Positions 23,046 through 36,600 of a stretch of DNA of 64,000 nucleotides are shown here, piece after piece. The stretch covers positions 434,378 to 498,377 of the forward strand of contig KK106983.1 in NCBI GenBank assembly GCA_000611775.1. Direction: 5' to 3'. Below the pieces are notes generated by a model that made no database searches, was not told the DNA's origin, and saw only the letters and a program-made list of their open reading frames with translations. Each line of letters opens with the position of its first letter. The first letter of the stretch is position 1. The position numbers and the translations under genes are program-made. The DNA is from Umbilicaria muhlenbergii. Lineage: Eukaryota; Ascomycota; Lecanoromycetes; Umbilicariales; Umbilicariaceae.

Positions 23046-26000
23046 TTGAATCACCTCTTCAGTCAAGCCTCTATGAGCTCAGTTTCTGAAGAACCATCAA
23101 GTTTGACAGCTGATTTCATCACTTCTCTAAGTGAAGCTGACACAGCCAGACGTCAGAGCTCTTCAACAGACATTGTCAATAACTTCAATCAAGGAGTCAT
23201 GGCAGATAATGAAAGAGCAGGCCTTCTTGATCAAGGAATAAGAGAAGATCAGGGTTTTATCAACACTCAACAACAAGAGCTCACTGACCTCATAGCTCAG
23301 GCAGTCACAGCGGTCATGATGATCCAGGCAGGCAATAATGAGAATGATATGACTGAAGCTACTCCTGCAAATTCTACACCTACACCTACGCCTATGTTAC
23401 CTACATCACCCTTAACTCATTAAAGAGCTGATGAAATTGGCCTGTTTGACCCTCACCTCAATAAGTCTCATGGAGATGGAGAAATCATCACTGTTGAAAA
23501 GAATGTCTACTATCAGAGTGTAATGCTGTTCATTGAACGCGTTTGAGATATGGCTACTATCAAGGGAGCTCAACTAGTGAGGATGAACCTCAATACCTGC
23601 CTGTGAGGTGCTTCTCTGGCTTGATATACCTTTGAACTCTTCAACTTAGAGAGAGTAGGCCTTCAGAACAACAAGAACAGCGTTGAAGAGTGATGTTGAG
23701 CTTTAAAAAATCAATTTAAGGAATCAGCGTCTGTCACCCTCATCAGCCTCACCTCTATTAAGTACATCATGGCTGACGCATGAAACCACTGAGAGCCTTC
23801 TGCCTATGTGCAGACAATTCTACGCCATGCTAAATCAGCCAACATTGAGAGTGTTGAGAATCAGCTGACCTTTGCTTATCAGAACATCACCACTGACCTC
23901 TGAGCGTTTGTTGACCCCCCTACTGCTGCTACTACGGTTAGCCAATTCATCCAAACCCTCGACCTCAAGAAAGACACTTGGTGGGACATGCATCAGCATG
24001 ATGGTAGTGGACAACGCATGATTGGCCAGCGTGACTGAGAGCGTGATATTCAAGGCCCTCAGTTTGAAGGTCAGAACAGTCAGTATGGCGGTTTTCATTC
24101 AAATTTTCCTAGTCAGGCTCAGTATCAGTCCCCCTATCAGTCTTTCTATCATCAGCCTCCTTTTCCTACTTCAGATCACCCTGGTCAAGCCGTGTACTGA
24201 GGGTTTTCTTCTTTCATTCCTCATCCGACGTCGTTTGTTCCGAACCAGCAGTCTAATGATTATCAGCAGCGGCCTATCAATCCTGTGGTCCCACCACAAG
24301 CCGGCTATACCCCACGCCAGCCGCTACAACCCACAAGTGGAAACGGGTCTCAAAATCCGTATCATGGGCCCTTGAACCAGCAGCGTACTGGTCAGCCGCC
24401 GTACAATCAACGAAATGAAGGCAGGTACAGGCCTAACTACCCTCAACCACCTAGAGTATATCATGGTGAATCGACCAATCAGCTCAGTCAATTCAATGAC
24501 TACGAAAATGACTACTACGACAATGGCCGGTTTGAGCAGGAAGATGGCTGGGCAAACTACGCCATTGACAAGGACTGAGCCTCTTATGACGCCTATGAAG
24601 AGGCTCCTGAAGCCAATGACGACGTTGACGTCAATCATGCAATCGAGCAGGCGTCCTACCATTGCCGCCGCTGCTCAGAAGCGTTCAACTCAAATAATGC
24701 TCTGCACAAGCATGTGTGAGCCGACCATAACCCTGGTTCCATGAAGGAAAAGAAGGATTTAGCCCAAGTAACTGAGTTTGAATCAGTCTATTCATCAACA
24801 TCAAACAATATCGTGGTCCTACCGAACGAAAATCTAGTTCGATCAAATGCCACGAACGTTTCAGCCAAAGGCTATGGATTTCAAGGATGGCGCTACGCCA
24901 CAGTTCAAGCAAGACTCTTCAAGGACGGCCAAATCAGCTCAATTTGCCTGAACACCGGGTGCACGGCCAGCCTAATTGATCAAGGCTTTCTGAAAGAACA
25001 TGCCCCTGACGTTGCAGTGAGAAAAATGGCCTCACCTATGAAGGTTCAAGGACTAGGCTTCAGTTCACACGCGGCCGGTGACTACGTAGAGCTAGACCTC
25101 TACTTTTCAGCCCACGGTAGGACCGCAGTCATCCGGCGTGAAGTCCATGTCGTCAATGACTTGAAGGCTAATATGCTCATCAGGACTGATATCCTGGTTC
25201 CTGAGCAAATTGACGTACTTCTATCCCAGCGAAAAGCAGTCATAGGGAGCTGCGAAAACGCTGAATTAGAGGTCAATGTCCCCACCCTACCTAATCAGAC
25301 CAACCGCCTCTTAGTGTTGAATAGCCAGACCACCATACCAGCCTATGAGTTGACCGTCATTCAAATCAGACCTCTACAGGGACTACCCATTGACCGGGAC
25401 CTCCTCTTTGAGCCAGATTGCAGCCTCGCTGAGGCCTACACTTTGATAGTGGACCACCAGCTTTCTAGCATCAAGGTCTGAAACAATTCAGACAAAGTCA
25501 TGATCTTACCACGATATACTCATTTGAGCTGAATCATTGAATATGAGGCTGACAGCTGCTTCCTAGTCAGCCCTGACCTACTTCAAGCAAACCCTAGGCC
25601 TACTAATTGAATCAAATCAACCTTTTGAACCCTACTGACTGCATCAGCAGCTTATCATATTGCTTCTGATACAACCCCTGAGGTAGAATGAATGATGATG
25701 AATGATATTACCATATATGGTAAATCACCTGAGGTATCAGCAAGCATTGAGCAAGTCTCTGTGAAATATCCTCAGCTGTGAGAGGACTGAGGAAATGTTG
25801 TGAACATCTCAGAGGAGAAATGAATAAAAATATCACTCCTAAAGAATTGAAAGAAGCTATACAAGCCTGATCAAGTGAAAGTCTACCCTCTTGAACCAAA
25901 AGACCGTGACATCATCAACAACTCATTCAACAAGCTACATAGCTAAGGATGAATGAAATGAATCAGTCAAGTCACCCCTTTCACCTATTCATGCTTTGTT

Positions 26001-29000
26001 GTGTGGAAAGACACCCCTACAGGCAAAAAGGGCCGTGTTGTTGTTGATATTCAAGCACTAAATTGAATTACAATACCTGACGTCTATTCAGTACCAAGTC
26101 AAGCTAATATTCTTGCTGTGGTACAAGGCGCCGCCTACATATTCATTGTTGACTGCAGCTCATTCTTCTATCAATGAAGAGTCAAGCTTAGTGACTGTCA
26201 TAAGCTTACAGTCACCTCACACTGAGGCTAAGCAATATTCAAAGTAGCAGTCATGAGGTACAGGAATTCTTCAGCATATGTTCAGCAAATAATAAATCAA
26301 ATTTTAAGGCCTCACTGACTCTTCTCAAGAGCATATGTTGATGACATTGTTATTTTCATGAATGAGACTTTAGTGGAACACCTCAGTCACCTTGACAAGG
26401 TGTTCAGCACCCTAAATGATATCAACATATGCCTGTCACTGAGCAAATCCTTCCTTGGTTATTCAACTGTTCAGCTACTTGAACAGTGAGTTGATGCCCT
26501 GAGCCTTGCAACAGCTGAGGACAAACTGGCGGTCATAACAAACTTGAAATTTCCTTGAACGCTTCATCAGCTAAAGACATACCTTGATATGATCAAGTAC
26601 CTGTGTCAGTACATACCTTACTACACAGTGATAATAAAACCGCTACAGCTCAGGAAGATAACACTAAATCAGTTCAATATCAACAACATTGAGGGCAACA
26701 TGTGAAAAAAATTTGCTGACAGAATCATGGTTGAACTACTTACTCTCAGTGAGCTAAACGCCTTTCATCACCTTCAATTCATGTTTTTCAGATCTACAAA
26801 CCTCACACACTATGACCTGAAGCGCCAGCTATACATCAACATGAATGCATTCAAAGAATTTGACTTTGACGCTCATGTTTATCATATAAAAAGCCAGTCA
26901 CCGCCCTCCTTCAAGTTGATTGATCAGAAAAACTTAGAGTCTATACTCTTCCTCAGCAAAGTGTTGAGTAATGTTGAGATCAGTTATTGATCAACTGAGT
27001 TGAAGATAGCAGGCTTAGTCTGAGTAATTTAAAAGATACATCATATGATTGAATCTGCTGAGAAGCTCATGATAGTCTATACAGATCACTCAGTCACTAC
27101 GTTCATAATCAAGCAATTCAACTTAATAATTACTACTTTCATTGAGAGGATGAACTTATGACTGATATATGTCAGCAAATTCCTACAGCGCTTTCACCTT
27201 GACATTCAGTATAAAGCAGGCAAAGTAAATATAATCTCAGACACCTTGTCTCAATTAGTCAGCTCAAGTACTTCAGACTCATTGAATCAGTCACTTGATA
27301 ATCTGGCAGTTGACACCCTTATAGCTGAAGTTCAGTCTTGATTAGCAGATTAAGTGACTTAATTGAAGCTGAAGGTCCTACTGACTGAACATACCCTGAT
27401 TTACTCAGTCAGTCTAGTTGAAATGAATGAAGCTTTTCAAATCAGACTGCTTGAAGCTTATGATGCTGAATTATGATGAGACTGCATTTAAAAAATGATT
27501 TCAGACAATAACATCTTGAGGAAGAATGCTGCAAAGCTTTCTTATTATCTAGTTCAAAAGCTCATCTACTTTGATGACTCTGAGCAAAGCCTCCGGTTAT
27601 GTCTTTCTACTGGTTTAACCAAGGAAGTGTTTCAACTCACTCATGATGAATTAAAACATTCAGGTTACACTCAGATGCATGAACACCTTACTTAAGGTCT
27701 GTACATTCACAACTTGTTGAAGCAGCTGCATAAGTTCATTAGGTATTACCTGCAATGTCAACTAAATCAAACTCCTCAGCACGCCTCTTATGATTTTATG
27801 CAACTGATACTCTCATCACTGTGACCTTTTTATATCATTACCCTTGACTTCATCTTAGGGCTTTCAACTTCAGTTGAAGGCTACAACTCAGTCATGTCTG
27901 TTACTGATAAGTTCAGTAAAGCAGTCATGTTCATCCCTGAGAAGATCACCTGAGGAGACAAGAAATGAGTGATGCAGCTACTTATGAGGCTAAATTTACT
28001 CAGATGAGGCCTACCAAACGTGATAATATCAGACCGTGACGTCAAGTTTGTAGCAGGCTTGTGAAGGACAATATTTGAACATCTTCATGTTAATTTGTTC
28101 TATTCAACTGTTTATTATCCTCAGACTGACAGCGCTTCTGAGGTCATTAATCAGCAAGCTGAAATCACCCTTTGATATTATTTAATGATAATGAAGAACC
28201 TAGCTGAGTGACTCACAGTACTATCATGTCTTCAAGTTGTTTTAAATAACACATATTGATCAGTGACCTGACAGACCCTGAATGAGGTGCTCTATGAGTT
28301 TCAATCAAATGAAGCACTCAATCTACTCTGAATGAACATTCTTACCAAGTGAACACCTGACTCTGTTATAGCAGCTGAGCCTGATGAGCCTGATAACAAT
28401 CATGATCTTATCACAGTTGAAGTACACCCTACGGAAGAAGAATGCGCCACTGAGTGAGTCATCAAGTGAGTGAGACTTCAAGAAGCTCAAAAGAAAGCTT
28501 TATTACTTATCATGTTCAACTATCAGCCAAGTCATATAGATGTGAAAGATGTGATTGCTTGAGCAGCTATGCAGATTAAGTTCTATTATGATGTGAATCA
28601 ACAACCTTGATTCTTTGCCGTTGAAGATGAGGTCTTACTACGGCTGCACTGTGAATACAAGCTCTCAGGTATTATGAATAAAAAGATCAAACAACAGTTC
28701 ATCAGATCATTCAAAGTCACTGAGTGAATAAAGCGCCTTGCATATCACTTAGACTTACCACTGAACTGGTTAATTCATGATGTTATTTCAATAGCTCACC
28801 TTGAATCAGCTCATACTGATGACCTCTATCATAAGTCTCAGCTGAATCACCCCTCTACTGTCACAGTTGATGAAGTCACGACTGATGATCACTATGAAAT
28901 TGAATGACTTCTTCAAAAGTGAGTAAGCCGCTGAGGGTGAGGTGTATGCACTCAGTGCCTTGTAAGATGAAAAGATTATGAGTCAGAGCATGACGCCTGA

Positions 29001-29090
29001 TACAACATGAAGGATTTGAGGAATGTGAAGGAGTTAATCAAGGACTATGAGGAGTGTATAGTTAAAGAACAAGAAAAAGCACTACCTTAA
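23046..29090 (+). pseudogene. gag-pol polyprotein of element F (single frame, stop-riddled)
   Basis: One frame runs from ATG 23046 to TAA 29088-29090, about 2014 codons, as in sushi/Tf1-type chromoviruses. Gag 23046-24740 has a Gln/Pro/Tyr-rich C-terminus and a C2H2 finger at 24657-24728 (YHCRRCSEAFNSNNALHKHV). Protease about 24930-25290: LNTGCTASLID (Asp to Asn) and NDLKANMLIRTDIL. RT 25900-26500: RVVVDIQALN, active box AYVDDIVIF at 26331. RNase H tail HLDIQYKAGKVNIISDTLSQL near 27210-27260. Integrase 27700-28330: YYLQCQLNQTPQH, TLDFI, SVTDKFSKAVMFIP, VIISDRDVKF, TVYYPQTDSASE. Chromodomain 28890-29060: HYEIE, CTQCLVRxKDYESEHDAxYNMKDL. The part 23700-25480 is far less mutated than the rest. 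Confidence 0.9.
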
Positions 29091-29138
29091 TATGACATCA
29101 CTCATCAGAGTGATGACTTTTCTTTGTTGCCAGCAGAT

Positions 29139-29284
29139 TGTTATGATTATATCATAACTTCATGATTTCACTACTCACTGAAGTCAGTTACATTAGGCGT
29201 AGCTTAAATTTAACTAATATTTAGTAGACTTTTATGTCACTAGAAAGAATTAATCCTTTTCTCACATATAAAACATGTACAACA
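29139..29284 (+). repeat. 3' LTR of element F
   Basis: 146 bp, TSD TTTAA at its right. Context of the 12 differences from the 5' LTR: 6 CpT, 3 CpG, 2 CpC, 1 CpA. No clean polypurine tract precedes it (GCCAGCAGAT). Confidence 0.95.
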
Positions 29285-29289
29285 TTTAA

Positions 29290-31420
29290 GATGACAAACT
29301 CATTCATAATCTCAGATTCAATGATGCTGTTAATGTTGACTGATTTAAATTACTGAATGCAGGCTGTAAGTGTCACCTGCTTAAGAAACTTTTTATCAAC
29401 TAAAGTCATTAAGCAGCTTGTATTAAAACAGACATTATGCACATCTTCATCATGATCAAATCATACTTCAGCAGTGATATAATGTCAATCATGAAACTCA
29501 TACTCAGGTTGATGATCTTGAGCTGTGTTTGACTTTATTATGTCTTTAGTAGAGATTCTACCTGCTTGAGTATTCTCCCTCAGTATTGAGCTCATCATGA
29601 CATGATTGATGTGATGTTGACATTGTTCACAGCATGATTTCATCTTGTTTTCAGTGATAAATTGTGCATTTGCTTCCTCATGATCCTCAAGATACTCTTC
29701 ATCATCATAAGAAATGAATGACTTATTATCATAAGCTCCTTGATAAGCATTTAGTTATGAGAAAGGATTGATGTCTTGTTCTTATGACATATAATGATTT
29801 GATGAGATCATGTTGTAGGCTCCTGATGAGATCTCATGAGGATCATAGTCATTTTCAACCTCATTGTAGATCTCATTATGATTCTCAGCATACATGACTT
29901 CTTCATAAACATCTCTGTTATATGTAATCTGCTGATTCTCTGAGAGAGATCTGCCTTCAAATAAACATCTGTTATAGTTTAACTTATTGTACAGCTGTTG
30001 ATATTGTTGCTCATAAAAGTTGAATGTATAATGATTGAGAGGTTCTGTCATGATGAGACTGTTATACTGACGGCTGTTTGATAATGCATAGGTTGAATTT
30101 GAGACGTTTGAAACTGAGGGTACAACAGAAGTGTTGACAGTGAGCATTAATAAAATTACTTAAAGCTGCTGCAGCTGATTTCTGTAAGCATTGTTCTCTG
30201 TATTCTGCAGATAGATGCTTTCTTTGAAATTATTATGTTGATAATTCTCCTTCATTAATCTTCTTTCAGCTTCAAGATTATACTTTTGTGTATAACTCAT
30301 GTCTTGATTAAACCCCTGATCATACCTGTGTTGTTGATTGTTGAAATCATATAATTAAGTAAACTATTTTAACACCTGATGAAGTGTAATATGCTGATAC
30401 ATATAAGAGTTTTAATACTGACCTGAATTTCAGTTACTTTATAAGTTAAGTTTATTGCTGCACTTCTGATCCTGTCTTTTCTTTTAAGTGTAATGATTAA
30501 ATCAGTTAACTTTCTTCTTGTTGAAGAGGTTAATAAATTTCTGAACTGATGTTCTTTCCTTTAGCTCATCAATTCTGAAACATCATAAGTCACTATTGAT
30601 GTCATGAAAAGCATGAAGCACTTAAGTGAACTCTGTATCACCTTGACTGCATCTCTTGACAGCAGTGATAATAATGATTACATACTTAAAAAGTTCCTGA
30701 TGAGATTATGCATCTTGAACTGTGTATTTCATGACTTGAAGTTTATTTAAAGTTACATTCAGAGCCTCCTGAAATTATTTCTTCAAGACTTTAACTCATT
30801 CCTTCACTCTGTTGTTGTCAGCCATTATACTGACTCAGGTGACATGAGAAAGTTGATTAATTTATCAGTTTTAAACTTTTCTCTTAAGGCAAAGGTTGAG
30901 GTTCTGTCTCAAGACTGAGGTGTCTCTGATTAACACTGCAACTTTAACTCTGATTATGAAGGAGTTAATATTGCAGTAATATTACTTCTTTTCTTCATTG
31001 ACAACATCTCTGATGCTGTAGCTGTTTGAGATATTAAGTTAAAAGATCTCTACATCATGAGACTTTCATGAGGTTGCTCATGAATCATTATTATTATCAT
31101 TAAATTCTGAAGGACCTTGCTCTTCAGGAGAATTAAATGCTCTGAGTGAACTTTATTAAATAAGCATATTTCAGATCATTTCAGTCATCATGATTTATAT
31201 CTGAGCAAGTGCTGTATTGAATAAGCTTTTCTCATGAAGGTCTTCATTATCATCTTTTTATTCTGAGCCTGACATCATATTCCTGATTTGATTAAGGTAT
31301 GAATCTTTAGTCAGTGAGTTATATGACTGCTGAAATGATAAGTACCTCAGGAGGTTGACATTTATATAATATAAAAAGATTTAAGATCATTTTATGAACT
31401 TGTTGACAGATGTTTTTGAT
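29290..31420 (-). pseudogene. gag and protease N-terminus of element E
   Basis: A glutamine/asparagine/tyrosine-rich gag C-terminus is open at 30147-29782 (MLTVNTSVVPSVSN.., EQQYQQLYNKLNY, YNEVENDYDPHEI). A Cys/His finger remnant CCEQCQHHINHV follows near 29640, then protease: VCFNTSCLMTLVDKKFLKQ (about 29440-29380), equivalent to the DTGC..LVD active site with Asp changed to Asn. The protease continues beyond the inserted element F at 22395. More N-terminal capsid sequence (30150-31420) is inferred; it is full of stops. Confidence 0.7.
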
Positions 31421-32277
31421 TTTTTTAAAATTCAACATAATGACTTCTTCAGTGATTTGAAAGTCTTTGATCATGGTTTGCTTTTTGATCTTGATCAGGC
31501 TGAATTTAATGCAGAGTTTAATCATGACTGTGAGTTAATTGTGAAGGTTTTTGAGGGTGAAAGAATTATGTTGAAAGGGTAAACTTCTGATATCTGAGCA
31601 GGTGTCACTGATTTTGAAGAGAATATTTTAATTATGAACTTCACAGTAAACTGTTCTCTTTAAAGGTGATTTATTTCTGCTGCTCTTCTTTGAAATTTAA
31701 AGCTGACTCATATCTCTTTAATTTGATCACAGAAGATCTTCACAATCTTGTTAAGTTTTAACTTATCAATAACTCAACTTGATGAGTACTGTAATGATTC
31801 AATGTTTACAGATCTTTCTCATTAATGTCTTTATATGCTTTCTGATGATGATGATTATCCTCATACAGAATTCAGGTTCTTATTTTAATTAATAATGTGA
31901 CTTATTATGTCAATGAGCTCATCATTAAATATTAAGGAGTATCAGTGACCTGTTATAATAAAAACTTTCAACTGATACACAAGGTCAGCAATGTGATCTG
32001 ATACCTGAGGTGATGACTTCAGATCAGCTTGATTATTCAGCTTAACTGATCACAATTCAACTGCAGAGACAGAGCAGCTTAATGATTAACTTAAGATGAA
32101 TTATCTGTCAAGGGGAGGACCTCAGATTTAATGTTTATAAAAATGATGAGTTTCCTGTGAAGTGCACTCAGTGAGTCTAGTAAATATATAAATATAATAA
32201 AGATTTTTGAAACAGTTAAACTGAAATCAAATACTTATTATTACTGCAGAATACACCCTGATGATGTTGTTATCATT

Positions 32278-32411
32278 TGTTGAGAGTCAATAAGCATGAT
32301 CAGTGATGTGTGAAAAGTCTGCTTGTTTTAAAAAGGCTGAAATCAGCTATTTATACTCATTAATTAATGTCATGCTAATATTAATGCTAACATCATGATA
32401 AGATCATGACA
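32278..32411 (-). repeat. 5' LTR of element E
   Basis: TGTTGAGAG..ATCATGACA, 134 bp, followed by CTTGA. Nine differences from the partner LTR: 6 at CpT, 1 at CpC, 2 from one CpG; none at CpA. Confidence 0.9.
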
Positions 32412-32416
32412 CTTGA

Positions 32417-34140
32417 GTATGCAGAATCTGAGCAGCACTTAATTAAGAATAATGCAGTAAACACTGCAGTTATAAACATCAACAACAGTCATGTTCTTAT
32501 TAATCTTTAAATTAAGAATAGTGCTTCTGTTGACACTGTTGAAGCACTTCAGTTCATGTTTACTCACTCATCTTTAAATAAGGAGATAACAACTTATATA
32601 AAAATATTTATTAAATAACTTGAATGTACAATTTGTACAGAGCAGTCAAAAGACAGTTTAATATGATGAGTATGACAAGAATTAACTACCTCTCTCAAGA
32701 ATAAAAACAACTTGATTAAATTAAAAATAATAAATATGACAATGATACTTTCTGACGTAAGAAAATGTTGAGAAAAAATTAATAATGTCATATATTATGA
32801 TAATAAAATCTACATTCTAAAGAACTCTGCTCTTTACAATGCAGTAATCAGTCATTATTATGATGATATCTTTGCAAGTCATTTCAGGAAGTCAAGAACT
32901 GCAAAGTTGATGTAATAATTTTATGACTGACTTAATACTGTCAGAGACATATGATGTTACTGTCATGATTATATTGAATGTCAAAAGGTGAAATCAGCTC
33001 ATCACAAATTATATAAGTTATTAAACTCATTATCAGTCTCAACAGTGTTATAATATATAATAACAATGAACTTCATTACAGACCTATCATTGAGCAGTAC
33101 ATATGAAAGTATGATGTGAAACTTAATTCTTGTCATAGTTGATAAATTAATCAAGATGACTCATTATATTTTTATACAAAAGATGATGACAGTTGCTGAC
33201 TTCATTGAAGTGTTTATTTAAGATATAATCAAGCTTCATGATATGTCAAAAATCTTAATCACTGACAGAGACAAGCTGTTTACATCAGAGCAATGAATCA
33301 ACTTTTGCTTTCACATGTGATGTCATTATAACATATCAACAGCCTTTTACCTGCAAATGAATAATCAAACTGAGAGACAAAATCAGTCCCTAGAAGTGTA
33401 TTTACACATATTCATTAATGAGCAGCAAAAAAACTGAGTCAAGCTTTTACTCTGTGCTGAGTTCTCATACAACAACTTTATATACACTATTATGAGTAAG
33501 AGCTTCTTTCAGCTTAACTTAAAGTTAAACCCTCAGATAAGTCTAAGTAAGCTGTTTATACAACACTCACATGAATAAATAAGACTTTATGCAGATGCAT
33601 AAAAGCTTCAGAATTAAATTGTTATAACTTGAAAAAAACTTCAACAAGTCAACAAGACATACACTGAGTACTATAATCAACACTGAACAGAGATAACATT
33701 CAAAGAAGGTGATTTAATACTGATTAATTAAAAAAATGTATCAATGAACAAGCAGATGAAGAAACTACATTAAAAAAAACTTAACTTATTCAAAATATGA
33801 CATGTGATAATTTAATCATCATATGAACTTGATCTCTCAGAGGATCAAAATATCTATAACATATTTAATGTCACTTTTTAAAGTCATTTCAAGACACATA
33901 TTATGTCTTTCTCACCTTGATGAAAAAGGATTTACTACTCAATAAGAACAATGAGTGAGAAGTTGAAGTAATTGCAGATAATCATGTTCATAATAATAAG
34001 CTTCAATATCTTATCAAGTGAAAGTTAACAGATTAAGCATTAGATGACACATGAAAATCAACTCACTTCATCTGAAATACAAAGACAAAAATTTGAAAGT
34101 TTTATATTAACAACTCAAATAAGCTGAAATTCAGCTAAAT
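32417..34140 (+). pseudogene. Integrase and chromodomain of D2
   Basis: Continues the D2 frame after element E. HHCC remnants near 32830-32990, core MNFITDLSLSS, LVIVDKLIKMTHYI, ILITDRDKLFT and the NQTERQNQSL block (about 33060-33390). Chromodomain about 33951-34140: EVEVIADNHVHNNKLQYLIK followed by TGA at the cage Trp. Collinear with D1 11040-12765. Confidence 0.75.
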
Positions 34141-34387
34141 AGTATGACATCATGATCATGAATAAATAAATGACTGCTGTGAGAGGACTTCATCAGCTTT
34201 ATTTAACATTATCTTATTCATGACTTAAATTATTTGATTTAAATAAGCAACAGTGACATAGTCAAAAGATGTTTGAGTGATTCATTATATTAAAAATTAT
34301 AATAACTATGTTACCTTCTACAAGAAACACTATGAGTCACATGTATATAATACAAATGTCAAAATGAAAAAATAATTTTATTATTAT

Positions 34388-36120
34388 TTACTCATTCATC
34401 ATCTCATACTTTTCTTCATTATTTAATGAAGCCTTTGACTTCATCTTCTCAACATGATATTGCTTAAAGAGTTCAATATACTCTTGATGACAGTGAGATT
34501 AATAAGCATTGAGGACACAGAGAGTATGAGTATAACTTTTTAATAAAACTGCAAGAACTTGAATGAACTCTTTAAAATTATTAAATTAATATTAATCACC
34601 TCATTATGAATGTTATGAGACTCATGTTGAGGAGCAGCTGTAAGAAACATGAAGATTATTAATAATAATTAAAAAAAAGACAACAGCATAAGGATTAATT
34701 AATTAATCATCAAATATTATAAACAATTAACATATCAATAATATAATAATATGACAGTACAACAAAATGTCATATGTATGATAAATAATACAACATAATC
34801 ATATTAAATAAAATAAAATAAAAGAAAATTAAAAAAGATAAACTTACAATGTGCTGTCATCTCTCTTGTTATCATAAGCATGTGCATACAAAACAACAAC
34901 ATCAAATCTCTCAAAGGTTAAAACAGTGATGATCAAAGACTCTGTCATGCATTAATCATAAAGATTGTGAAGTGATATACAACAAGTGCAGGTTGAATTA
35001 ATCTGTGATATAAAGTACTGATCAACCTCAGCTCTTCTGCAAGAGTCACAGTGAGCAGCACTTAACAACATATGATTGAAATTCTTTTAAATTACACACT
35101 CATGATGATGAGTCTGCTGCACATGAGTTAACAGTGAGGTATCATCATGACATCACACAAAGCAGAAACCCTCATCAAAGATATCATTTAAAAATAAACA
35201 CTTAACTTTCTTTACGCTGCACCATGGGTTGGGTTTTACCCAGTGGGTTTGGGTTTGGGTTGGGTTTGGGTTGGGTTTTGGGGTGGGTTATACGTGTCAA
35301 AACCCAACCCAGAAAAAACCCAACCCATTTAACCCAAACCCAGAAAATTCTGGGTTAACCCAGTACATACAAATAGTTATGGTAGTCTTTATGGTAGTCA
35401 AGAAAGTCAGTTCAAAAGGCGCCTTCTTAAGCCATTTTCAAGGCCATTTTTTGAGGCCGTCGTCGAAGCCATTTTGAAAGCTGTTTTGGAAGTCACTTTG
35501 GAAGCTGTTCTTCGAGGCCGTCGATGAAGCCATTTTGGAAGCGTTTTGGAAGTCGCTTTGGAAGCTATTTTTCGAGGCCGTTTTGGAAGCCGTTTTGAAA
35601 GCCGTTGTTCGAGGCCGTTTTCCAAGGCCGTTTTCCAAGGCCGTTTTTCAAGGCCCTCGTCAAAATTGTTATGGTAGTCTTTATGGTAGTCAAGAAAGTC
35701 AGTTCAAAAGGCGCCTTCTCAAGTCATTTTCAGTTTTGGAAGCCGTTTTGGAAGCTGCTTTGAAAGCTGTTTGGATGAGTCATATACGTGAACTTGAACT
35801 GGGTTACCCAGTGAAAAACCCAACCCAAACCCAAAAAAACCCAACCCAGTGTGACCCAACCCAAAAAAAACCCAACCCAGTCTGGGTTGGGTAACAATAG
35901 TCAAAACCCAACCCAAACCCAACTCATGGTGCAGCGTAACTTTCTTCAAGCATTGAATAGATCATTTCATTACTTTGTTTTCTCATTTCTTTTTGAAGAT
36001 GTCAATCATTATAAATTCATTTGTCAACAACAATACCTCAGAGCCCTCCTCATCACATTGAGCATGAAGGTTGACAGGCTTACCTGATGAAGACAAGTTT
36101 TCACTGTTGTTCATAATCAT
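34388..36120 (-). pseudogene. Antisense cargo gene of D2 (interrupted by MITE M2)
   Basis: Homologue of 12982-13959. ATG at 36120 gives MIMNNSENLSSSGKPVNL, then QCDEEGSEV. The frame is cut by the MITE at 35213-35938, then resumes with FNDIFDEGF-like sequence and MLLSAAHCDSCRRAEVDQ.., reaching DDSTL just before GTAAGT at about 34850. Downstream exon about 34640-34388 reads LCVLNAY, QEYIELFKQYHVEKMKSKAS and EEKYEMMNE-stop. Cysteines, the donor site and amino-acid identity are conserved with D1 although the DNA is heavily mutated. Confidence 0.55.
35213..35938. mobile_element. hAT-type MITE, copy M2 (726 bp), inverted relative to M1
   Basis: Ends TACGCTGCACCATGGGTTGG and GGTGCAGCGTA; perfect 8-bp TSD ACTTTCTT (35205-35212, 35939-35946). 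It is the reverse complement of M1 in arrangement. The interior repeat is diverged here: GAGGCCGT(C/T).. and GGAAGC.GTTTTGAAAGC.G modules (35450-35670) instead of a perfect array. Confidence 0.9.
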
Positions 36121-36600
36121 GAGTTTAAGTGTTCAGATGTTGATGAACTATATACATTATGTCAACATTCATACTATGTATGACAGGAAGTATGACATCA
36201 TAAAGAATGTTAAACTGTGAGCTGCAAGCTTCATGATACTCTCTTTATGAGGTGAATACCTCTGCAATAAAGATAACATTATGAAGTCATCATGTCACTC
36301 AATGAGCAGCAGAGGAGCCGTGAGAAGTATGATGACATGTTATAAGAAAGATGATGAAGAAGAAACACAAGAGAGAGATGTTTTAAATTTATAATAAACA
36401 TGTTGATTTTGATGTTGTATTATGAAGAAAGAACTTACTGTCAGGTGTGATATTATCACATTAAATGAAAACATGTGATCAGCCTTATTTTAATGTAGTC
36501 TCACATGCTCACCCTACAACCTCAACTGTTATGACGTCATAATGAAGTTTATGAGCGGTCAGTTGACCTCAGAGATGGCGTCATGAGAAGAAAAATGCTG

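Larger units (their letters stand above)
22401..29284 (+). mobile_element. Element F: structurally complete chromodomain gypsy retrotransposon, 6884 bp
   Basis: Identical-length 146-bp LTRs beginning TGTTATGATTATATC and ending TGTACAACA, flanked by an exact 5-bp duplication TTTAA (22396-22400 and 29285-29289). Contains a primer-binding site and a single gag-pol frame with no frameshift, only substituted stops. It is inserted within the protease of E, in the opposite orientation. Leader 22561-23045 is untranslated, with no motif seen. Confidence 0.95.
17615..32411 (-). mobile_element. Element E: chromodomain gypsy retrotransposon (7.9 kb without nested F)
   Basis: Two 134-bp LTRs (17615-17748 and 32278-32411) flanked by an exact 5-bp duplication CTTGA (17610-17614, 32412-32416). 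Coding is on the minus strand: gag with Cys/His finger, protease (cut by F), RT, RNase H, integrase, chromodomain. LTRs differ at 9 of 134 positions, all transitions. The stretch 31420-32277 is the untranslated leader plus the gag N-terminus, with nothing recognisable. Confidence 0.9.

Noticed and set aside
23046-29090. TGA read as tryptophan (code reassignment) explaining open frames
   Set aside because: TGA also replaces arginine codons, TGG is used normally and TGA ends the host gene at 57404; LTR pairs directly show C-to-T/G-to-A mutation.
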